The notes under the pieces are model-generated. The model saw only the letters and a list, made by a program, of their open reading frames with translations, was not told the origin of the DNA and ran no database searches. Positions 1 through 4,584 of a DNA stretch of 7,033 nt are shown in pieces (the stretch's first letter is position 1; every line of letters begins with the position of its first letter). Position numbers and translations under genes: made by a program. Source of the DNA: Bacteroidales bacterium. GTDB lineage: Bacteria > Bacteroidota > Bacteroidia > Bacteroidales > UBA12077. The stretch is from contig DMBU01000171.1 in assembly GCA_003446015.1 (NCBI GenBank), positions 37,533 through 44,565 of the forward strand, given 5' to 3'.

Positions 1-16
1 AACCATTGAACGTTCG

Positions 17-358
17 ATGTTTTATAACGCTTCTCCTGAAATTTTCAGAAGAGCTGAAGAGTTGCGTAAAAATATGACTGGGGCAGAAAAAGTTCTTTGG
101 GGTAAATTACAAAAAAGTCAATTAGGTGTTCGATTTAAAGCTCAACATCCAATTGAAAGATTCATTGTTGACTACTATTGTCATAAAGCCAAATTAGTCA
201 TTGAAATAGATGGAGAAATTCATAAATTTCAAAAAGAATATGATTTAGGCCGAGAAGCTGAACTTGAAAAATATGGAATAAAAATTCTTCGTTTTTCAAA
301 TGATGAAGTGATTCAAAATATAGACTTGGTTATTGAAAAAATTAAATTGAATTTATAA
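17..358 (+). CDS. DUF559 (Vsr/PD-(D/E)XK-like) endonuclease-domain protein
   Basis: This is a 113-residue protein of the DUF559 family (PF04480), related to the very-short-patch-repair/PD-(D/E)XK nuclease fold. The family's biological role is not established. Visible hallmarks are an N-terminal helix with T-x-x-E-x-x-LW (residues 21-28), then F-x-x-Q-x-P-I (40-46), FIVDYYC with candidate metal ligand Asp52, KLVIEIDG with Glu63 and Asp65, His69, Arg79, and a C-terminal ILRFSNDEV block (90-98). The length matches stand-alone family members, so it looks intact. Start choice is uncertain: the frame is open from the ATG back to the window edge, so a slightly longer N-terminus is possible, but the sequence from this ATG resembles usual family starts. 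It is not visibly in an operon: a hairpin follows 20 bases after the stop, then a long repeat region. Nuclease activity is inferred only from the fold. Confidence 0.85.
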   Translation: MFYNASPEIFRRAEELRKNMTGAEKVLWGKLQKSQLGVRFKAQHPIERFIVDYYCHKAKLVIEIDGEIHKFQKEYDLGREAELEKYGIKILRFSNDEVIQNIDLVIEKIKLNL

Positions 359-377
359 TGCATGCCCAGCCTCTGGC

Positions 378-406
378 CCCTAAAGGGGAGGGCCATCCCT
401 TTAGGG
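378..406. terminator. Hairpin after the DUF559 gene (terminator-like or palindromic repeat)
   Basis: A perfect 10-bp inverted repeat (CCCTAAAGGG at 378-387, CCCTTTAGGG at 397-406) encloses a 9-base loop. Each arm is also nearly self-palindromic. It lies 20 bases after the DUF559 stop and has no following T-run, so it is either an intrinsic terminator of weak type or one of the palindromic repeats that fill this gap. Confidence 0.5.
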
Positions 407-550
407 AACTTAGCGAAGCGGTCTCACGAGCTTGCGAGTAACAAAAGGGCGAGCGGTGGCAATTAAATTGATTTAGCAAAATAATAAAAATATGGTAAAG
501 TATTTTTTGAATAAAACAGGAAAGTAATGGCCTTCACAGCCCCTTTATCC

Positions 551-564
551 TCCCGACAACGGGA
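551..564. repeat. Short palindrome TCCCG-ACAA-CGGGA
   Basis: Five-bp arms TCCCG/CGGGA flank a 4-base loop. The outer arms match those of the larger palindrome at 700-717, which suggests both belong to one family of small palindromic elements with constant ends and a variable centre. Confidence 0.5.
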
Positions 565-566
565 CA

Positions 567-585
567 GGCTCTGTAGGGGAGAGCC
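567..585. repeat. Small inverted repeat GGCTCT/AGAGCC
   Basis: Six-bp arms (567-572 and 580-585) flank a 7-base G-rich loop. It sits directly between the palindrome at 551-564 and the dispersed element that starts at 585. No function can be assigned. Confidence 0.4.
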
Positions 586-637
586 TTGCCTGCCTGCCGG
601 TTTACGTGCCGTATAGCATGCAGGCAAGTTAGTGGTA
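585..637 (+). repeat. Dispersed hairpin element, copy A
   Basis: Arms CTTGCCTGCCTGC (585-597) and GCATGCAGGCAAG (616-628) pair at 12 of 13 positions around an 18-base loop, followed by a TTAGTGGTA tail. The same layout recurs at 6326-6373 (copy C: shared CCTGCCTGC, TGCCGTA, CAGGCAAG and TAGTGGTA blocks) and, more decayed, at 2323-2364 (copy B). This is the most GC-rich and best-paired copy. It looks like a non-coding palindromic element moved in trans or spread by recombination; no protein is encoded. Confidence 0.65.
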
Positions 638-672
638 TTCCTCACTTGCTTTAAATCAGTGTTCATCCGCGT

Positions 673-685
673 TTCGCGAAGCGAA
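673..685. repeat. Palindrome TTCGC-GAA-GCGAA
   Basis: Five-bp perfect arms around a 3-base centre, lying inside the ~11-base repeat at 655-730. Confidence 0.5.
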
Positions 686-692
686 TCTGTGT

Positions 693-722
693 ACCCGAAT
701 CCCGATAATTATCGGGACGGGT
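693..722. repeat. Long palindrome with 18-bp perfect core
   Basis: The core at 700-717 (TCCCGATAA followed by TTATCGGGA) is a perfect 18-bp palindrome. The stem extends with ACCCG (693-697) and CGGGT (718-722), with a two-base bulge on the left arm only. It could form a strong hairpin or cruciform. The ends resemble the smaller palindrome at 551-564. Confidence 0.7.
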
Positions 723-730
723 CTGCGTTC

Positions 731-863
731 CATTCATATTCCGACCCTTACTTATAGTTCAGAATACGAAAAACGTGGTAAAATAATCTCAGTTATAAGT
801 ATACTTCCAACTTGTATTCATCATACCGGCAAATTATATGATAAAAAGAATCGAATTTATAGA
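731..863. other. Intergenic stretch with nothing recognised
   Basis: Between the repeat cluster and the ATPase promoter there is AT-rich sequence in which I see no gene, RNA, terminator or clear repeat. Confidence 0.5.
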
Positions 864-870
864 TTTGTTG

Positions 871-902
871 TTTGCAAATAATTACAAAAAACAGTAGTTT
901 TG
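871..902 (+). promoter_or_regulatory. Bacteroidota-type promoter for the AAA/DUF4143 gene
   Basis: A -33 box TTTG (871-874) is followed after 20 bases by TAGTTTTG (895-902), an exact match to the Bacteroidota -7 form TAnnTTTG. The predicted transcript start, several bases downstream, leaves a very short leader before the ATG at 921. No Shine-Dalgarno sequence is visible; the leader is A/T-rich, as is common in this phylum. Confidence 0.7.
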
Positions 903-920
903 TAAAAATAATTTTACACA

Positions 921-2105
921 ATGCTTAAGCGATCTCTATATTATACCATTCTACCTCAACTAGAACATAAAAATGCCATTGTAATAACAGGTATGCGCCA
1001 AGTTGGCAAAACAACATTAATGAAACAGTTGTCTCTTGCCTGGAAAGGAAAATATACCTGGTTTGATTTTGATAATCCGCTCGATACGCTCCTGTTCGAA
1101 AATAAAGATTACAATGCAATTTATGAAGAATTAAAGCGAGTTGTAAAAGCGGAAAAAGACGAGCGTTTTCTGGTTTGTATCGACGAAATTCAAAACTTTC
1201 CCGAAATCACAAAAATTATTAAATACCTGATTGACCATTACCACGTTAAATTTATTGTCACTGGTTCATCAAACTATTATCTGCGTAATCTTTTCCCCGA
1301 ATCGCTCAGTGGACGAAAATTTTTATTTGTTTTAAATCCATTAAATTACAGGGAGTTTCTTCATTTTAATGGTTTGTTACCAGAAGATCAGCTTCATTGT
1401 AGTTTTAATGAAGCATTGAAAAATTATAGTGACTACAAAATAATCCAGCAATCGAAACTTTATAATGAATATATGGAGTTCGGAGGATTTCCGGAAGTTG
1501 CGCTTACAAAAGATTATGATACAAAAAACCTGATTTTAAAAAATATTTTTGCTTCATTTTTCGAAAAAGACATTAAAACATTTAATGAGCTTAAAGATGT
1601 TAAAGAACTGCGGGATCTTATCTTGCTTTTAGGGCCCCGAAATGGAAATATATTGGATGTTACCCGTTTGGCATCTGAATTAGGAATAAACCGTGTTAAA
1701 ACTTACAATTATTTAGAATTTCTCGAGGGAACGTTCTTTATCCGGTTAATTCCGAAATATACTCAAAGTATCGAACGTAGCATTGCCGGTGGTAAAAAAA
1801 TCTATTTTTCAGATAGCGGGATTTTAAATCTTGTAACAAAAACAAGTCCCGGACAATTGCTGGAAACTACCGTTGCTAATCAACTTGTAAATCATGGTAC
1901 CTTAGCTTTTTATAATAAACGAAATACTGCCGAAATAGATTTCATTCTAAACAACGAAATAGCATTGGAAGTAAAACAAAAAGCAATAGAACCAGATTTG
2001 AATAAACTTAAAAAATTAGCCCAAAGTTTAAAAATTGAACAATATTATATCATAAGCAATACTAAAGTAGAATTAGATCGAGTGGTTTATCCCTGGTATA
2101 GCTAA
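921..2105 (+). CDS. AAA+ ATPase with DUF4143 C-terminal domain
   Basis: This 394-residue protein has the standard two-part build of the AAA_14 (PF13173) plus DUF4143 (PF13635) family. The ATPase part shows Walker A GMRQVGKTT (24-32), Walker B with Asp88-Glu89 in FLVCIDEIQ, a sensor-type TGSS (114-117), SGR (130-132), then the PLNYREFL block. A winged-helix-like stretch follows (about 241-278, LASELGINRVKTYNYL). The C-terminal AEIDF...ALEVKQK block (Glu338, Asp340, Glu350, Lys352) resembles a PD-(D/E)XK nuclease core. The cytosolic role of this family is unknown; mobility and stress roles have been suspected only from context. Length is typical, so it appears complete. The start is supported by the promoter ending 19 bases upstream. 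Its 3' end abuts a DinD-like remnant, so the gene may have landed in or next to that gene. Confidence 0.92.
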   Translation: MLKRSLYYTILPQLEHKNAIVITGMRQVGKTTLMKQLSLAWKGKYTWFDFDNPLDTLLFENKDYNAIYEELKRVVKAEKDERFLVCIDEIQNFPEITKIIKYLIDHYHVKFIVTGSSNYYLRNLFPESLSGRKFLFVLNPLNYREFLHFNGLLPEDQLHCSFNEALKNYSDYKIIQQSKLYNEYMEFGGFPEVALTKDYDTKNLILKNIFASFFEKDIKTFNELKDVKELRDLILLLGPRNGNILDVTRLASELGINRVKTYNYLEFLEGTFFIRLIPKYTQSIERSIAGGKKIYFSDSGILNLVTKTSPGQLLETTVANQLVNHGTLAFYNKRNTAEIDFILNNEIALEVKQKAIEPDLNKLKKLAQSLKIEQYYIISNTKVELDRVVYPWYS

Positions 2106-2106
2106 T

Positions 2107-2292
2107 CTAAGACAAGAACGACAAATTTCTGCGAAACACATCACAACTAACAGGTCAGTAAGAAGAATTCTTTTAGAAAGAGGAATAAAACCTGAAGAAT
2201 TACCTCCAGAAGAAGATATTAAAAAATTAGAAAGAAAGGTGGATTCAGAAAGCAAGAAATTAGGAAAAAATCCTGACAAACTTAAACAATAA
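2107..2292 (+). pseudogene. DinD-like C-terminal remnant
   Basis: After the ATPase stop a different frame is open from 2077 to the TAA at 2290-2292 and has no ATG, GTG or TTG start. From about 2122 it reads like the tail of DNA-damage-inducible protein D proteins of Bacteroidota: QISAKHITTNRSVR, then RGIKPEELPPEEDIKKLE, then a lysine-rich end. About 60 residues are left of a family that normally has roughly 250 to 300, so the N-terminal domains are missing and are not found elsewhere in the window. It is probably a dead fragment whose upstream part was replaced by the ATPase gene. The family call rests on remembered motif patterns; a C-terminal fragment of another Lys-rich protein is the alternative. 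Confidence 0.6.
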
Positions 2293-2322
2293 CATCGGGC
2301 CATCCAACTAAATCATGTTTAC

Positions 2323-2364
2323 CCAGTCTGCCGATTTAACTATCTTAAGAAGTCAGTTAAACTT
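2323..2364 (+). repeat. Dispersed hairpin element, copy B (decayed)
   Basis: Aligned without gaps to copy C (from 6326), 31 of 42 positions agree, including GATTTAACT (2333-2341) and GAAGTCAG (2349-2356). Most differences are G/C in copy C against A/T here, as expected for a decaying copy, and the hairpin pairing is largely lost. Confidence 0.55.
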
Positions 2365-2366
2365 AT

Positions 2367-2394
2367 CTTTTATCTTTTAACTTTTGTCTTTTAA
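2367..2394 (+). repeat. Strict 7-base array, CTTTTNN x4
   Basis: CTTTT begins at 2367, 2374, 2381 and 2388, exactly every seven bases, with the last two bases of the unit varying (AT, AA, GT, AA). It starts immediately after dispersed-element copy B. No function can be assigned. Confidence 0.6.
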
Positions 2395-2469
2395 CCTGAA
2401 TATTCTAACTTTACTTAAGTAATACACTTATCATTTAACAAAATAATTCTTAGTATTAAATATTTGAGG

Positions 2470-2546
2470 TAATTGGTATTTAAACATTGATATTTGGTAT
2501 TTGATATTTGGTATTTGCTATTTAGACATTGATAATTGATAACTGA
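2470..2546 (+). repeat. Strict 7-base array, 11 units, ending at the sugar transferase start
   Basis: The 77 bases divide into eleven seven-base units with no indel. The core units are TATTTGG/TATTTGA (2491-2518); the outer ones are variants such as ACATTGA (2484 and 2526), TAATTGA and TAACTGA. A 14-base stretch at 2490-2503 is repeated exactly at 2504-2517. The array ends one base before the ATG at 2548, so the whole translation-initiation region is repeat. TATTTG resembles the Bacteroidota -7 element but lacks its two-base spacer, so promoter function is only a possibility. Confidence 0.75.
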
Positions 2547-2547
2547 A

Positions 2548-4086
2548 ATGAATAAACGCTCCCTCTTTGTAAATATACTTGTTGATATTCTGGCGATTTT
2601 TGCAGCCTTTATGCTCATTTTATGGATTAAGCCCGGAAAGGCCGAACCCTACATAACAAAATATTCCCTTTCCTTTTTAATATTTACGATCATCTGGATT
2701 GTTGTTTCTTCTATTGCACGAAAGTACTCTGCACCTGAGCGTTTCAAGTTAACACGAGCCCTATTTCATATTGCCATAACCAATCTTACCATTGCCGGAA
2801 TCGTTACCATCATCATGTTTTTGTTTCGATCACTGGATTACTCACGTTTTGTTGTATTTGGAACCATCATTGCCATCAATATTATTGAGTCTTTTTTTGC
2901 CTTTTTCGATTATTTTATTTGCAATGCAAAAACAGGAGAAGATTCATCCAAAGTATTTGAAGTATACCAGCGCGTTGTTGGACGCGAGAATGGATTTCCC
3001 AAAGCCGAGCCTTTACCTGTAGAGTTTACCCTCGATCCGGTACCTGAGAATATTAAAGAAACCATCATTGAAGAATCTAACATCGAGGTATTTAATTTTT
3101 TATCCGAAAATATTAACCTTAATATTCCAAATTACTCTTTACTTGCCACAACTACCAAGTTTAATATCGATAAGCTTCCCGAAAAGATCTACTTAAAAAT
3201 TGTCAACCTGAAACGAATTAATGATATTCGGTTTATCAATAAGTTTTTTGAATCGGTAAATCGTAAACTGGTCGATGGTGGGTTTTTTATAGGATGTGTT
3301 GAGACCAAAGATCAGCGAAAAAAACGATTACTAAAAAAATATCCTCCGGTTTTAAACCGTATTTATTATCTGTTTGATTTTATCCTTAAACGGGTATTCC
3401 CAAAATTTAATTTAACAAAAAGGATCTATTTCTTCCTTACAAGAGGCGAAAACAGGGTTGTTTCCAAAGCAGAAACCTATGGTCGTTTATATTCCTGCGG
3501 ATTTAAGGTGATTAACGAAAAAGAAATAAGGGGGATGCTCTATTTCGTAGCCCGTAAAAACAGAGATCCCTTTTATGATATGGAGCCCAGTTACGGACCT
3601 CTTGTAAAATTAAATCGCATAGGTAAAAATGGAAGAATAATACAAGTGTATAAATTACGAACCATGCATCCTTATGCGGAATATCTGCAGGAATATGTGT
3701 ATGACATGTCGGATTTACAGGAAGGGGGTAAATTTAAAGATGATTTTAGAATAACTACGATCGGGAAAATTTTTCGTAAATTTTGGTTAGATGAATTACC
3801 CATGTTTATTAATTTTTTTCGCGGAGAGTTAAAACTGGTTGGGGTACGGCCATTAAGCAAACATTATTTTAGTTTGTATAATAAAGATTTGCAGGAAAAA
3901 CGAATCAAAACCAAACCCGGCCTCATCCCTCCTTTTTATGTGGATATGCCCAAAACGCTGGATGAAATTCAGGCATCAGAAATGAAATATTTACTTGCAT
4001 ACGCAAAACATCCTTTCAGAACCGATTGGAAATATTTTTGGATAGCGGTGTGGAATATAGTTTTCAGGAAAGCGAGAAGCTCTTAG
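2548..4086 (+). CDS. Polytopic sugar-phosphate transferase (bacterial sugar transferase family)
   Basis: This 512-residue inner-membrane protein probably transfers a sugar phosphate from a nucleotide sugar to undecaprenyl phosphate, starting capsule, exopolysaccharide or O-antigen repeat units. Four membrane segments are visible (about 5-27, 39-57, 71-93, 100-124). A central region (about 188-336) looks like a degenerate Rossmann or methyltransferase-like fold (LVDGGFFIGCVET, then AETYGRLYSCGFKV). The C-terminal catalytic part is of the PF02397 type: RIGKNGRIIQVYKLRTM (to 373), FWLDELPMF with the Asp415-Glu416 dyad, ELKLVGVRPL (427-436) and KPGLIPPF (456-463). The usual membrane hairpin just before the catalytic part is not evident, and the VGPRP and TGWAQ blocks are altered. 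The ATG at 2548 is chosen; an in-frame TTG at 2536 lies inside the repeat array. The stop is followed directly by the GA array; the likely partner is the Wzi-like gene downstream. Confidence 0.85.
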   Translation: MNKRSLFVNILVDILAIFAAFMLILWIKPGKAEPYITKYSLSFLIFTIIWIVVSSIARKYSAPERFKLTRALFHIAITNLTIAGIVTIIMFLFRSLDYSRFVVFGTIIAINIIESFFAFFDYFICNAKTGEDSSKVFEVYQRVVGRENGFPKAEPLPVEFTLDPVPENIKETIIEESNIEVFNFLSENINLNIPNYSLLATTTKFNIDKLPEKIYLKIVNLKRINDIRFINKFFESVNRKLVDGGFFIGCVETKDQRKKRLLKKYPPVLNRIYYLFDFILKRVFPKFNLTKRIYFFLTRGENRVVSKAETYGRLYSCGFKVINEKEIRGMLYFVARKNRDPFYDMEPSYGPLVKLNRIGKNGRIIQVYKLRTMHPYAEYLQEYVYDMSDLQEGGKFKDDFRITTIGKIFRKFWLDELPMFINFFRGELKLVGVRPLSKHYFSLYNKDLQEKRIKTKPGLIPPFYVDMPKTLDEIQASEMKYLLAYAKHPFRTDWKYFWIAVWNIVFRKARSS

Positions 4087-4180
4087 GATATGGGAAGACC
4101 TTGGGAGAGGGAGATGTGGAGAGGGGGAGACTTGGAGTGTGGGGAGACTTGGAGAGAGGAAGATATGGGGAGAGGAGAAA
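4087..4180 (+). repeat. GA-rich degenerate octamer array (left arm)
   Basis: This strand is almost pure purine with short CTT, TGT or TAT spacers. GGAGA-type cores recur mostly every eight bases (adenine anchors at 4112, 4120, 4128, 4136, then with one-base slips 4145, 4153, 4160). GGGGAGACTTGGAG occurs twice, at 4124-4137 and 4141-4154. It begins right after the sugar transferase stop. It is opposite in sense to the CT-rich octamer array at 4603-4690 and, with it, brackets the four-helix gene. Confidence 0.65.
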
Positions 4181-4207
4181 AAAATGGTATAAATTAATCA
4201 ACATATT

Positions 4208-4579
4208 ATGAGAATTACAAAACATACTGAATTAGAGGTGTATAAAAAGGCATTTGAAGCTGCATTAGAAATATTTGAATTATCAAAAAAATTTCCAAAG
4301 GAAGAAAAATATTCATTAACTGATCAAATAAGAAGAGCTTCAAGATCTGTATGTTCGAATTTGGCTGAGGCTTTTCGTAAAAGAAGGTATCCGAAAGCTT
4401 TTATATCAAAACTTTCCGATTCAGAAGGTGAAGCGGCAGAAAATCAAGTATGGTTGGAGTTTTCATATAATCACAGTTATATTTCGTTAGAAGATTTTGA
4501 TAGACTTACTCTTGTATATGATCATATTATTGGTAAATTAGTAGTCATGTCAAATCAACCTGAAAAATGGAAAATTTAG
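4208..4579 (+). CDS. Four-helix bundle protein (23S rRNA IVP/S23 family)
   Basis: This 123-residue protein belongs to the four-helix-bundle family first seen in 23S rRNA intervening sequences (PF05635, TIGR02436) and related to Avd of diversity-generating retroelements. Visible hallmarks are LEVYKKAFE (9-17), EIFELSKKFP (21-30), EEKYSLTDQIRRASRSVCSN (32-51) followed by LAEAF, RYPKAFISKL (60-69) and EAAENQVWLEF (75-85). Four helices are expected at about 7-28, 34-60, 62-89 and 93-118. Length is typical and the protein looks intact. The molecular role is unknown; a basic surface and nucleic-acid binding are suggested for relatives. Here it is not in rRNA but between two polysaccharide genes, flanked by inverted GA/CT arrays. 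Its stop lies just before the preferred start of the Wzi-like gene. No reverse transcriptase or variable repeat is visible, so a DGR role is unlikely in this window. Confidence 0.9.
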   Translation: MRITKHTELEVYKKAFEAALEIFELSKKFPKEEKYSLTDQIRRASRSVCSNLAEAFRKRRYPKAFISKLSDSEGEAAENQVWLEFSYNHSYISLEDFDRLTLVYDHIIGKLVVMSNQPEKWKI

Positions 4580-4584
4580 GAATC

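Larger units (their letters stand above)
655..730 (+). repeat. Degenerate ~11-base repeat interrupted by two palindromes
   Basis: Four related short units can be read: ATCAGTGTTC (655-664), ATCCGCGTT (665-673), AATCTGTGTAC (684-694) and GTCTGCGTTC (721-730). They share the pattern TCNGYGTNC. The second and third are separated by a palindrome at 673-685, and the third and fourth by a palindrome at 693-722. Removing the palindromes would leave nearly contiguous units. Confidence 0.45.

Noticed and set aside
463..666. A 67-codon minus-strand open frame
   Set aside because: It runs through the palindromes and dispersed-element copy A; the peptide simply translates repeat DNA and has no domain-like features.
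925..1119. Minus-strand open frame inside the ATPase gene
   Set aside because: It lies opposite the Walker A coding region of a well-supported gene and has no recognisable content.
921..2292. A two-gene defence system of ATPase plus DinD-like protein
   Set aside because: The DinD-like part has no start codon and lacks its N-terminal domains, so an intact pair is not supported.
2073..2303. Minus-strand open frame of 76 codons
   Set aside because: The plus strand here carries the DinD-like motif pattern, which explains the region better.
2490..2517. CRISPR-like direct repeat
   Set aside because: The repeated unit is 14 bases with no spacers and is part of a continuous 7-base array.
2415..2618. 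Minus-strand open frame across the heptamer array
   Set aside because: Its YQ/NTKYQ-type repeats are a by-product of the array; it also overlaps the start of the sugar transferase.
2792..3022. Second plus-strand frame inside the sugar transferase
   Set aside because: It is an out-of-frame shadow of the transmembrane-coding region.
3672..3860. Minus-strand frame inside the sugar transferase
   Set aside because: It is a shadow of the catalytic region, with no features of its own.
4174..4186. Strong Shine-Dalgarno (AGGAG) with ATG at 4184
   Set aside because: The frame from that ATG stops after two codons; the purine run is the end of the GA array.
4026..4211. Plus-strand frame across the end of the sugar transferase and the GA array
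   Set aside because: The Gly/Glu/Arg-rich peptide is a translation of the GA repeat and has no independent support.
4208..4579. Diversity-generating retroelement accessory protein (Avd)
   Set aside because: The fold is related, but there is no reverse transcriptase, template repeat or variable repeat in the window, and the motifs fit the IVP branch.
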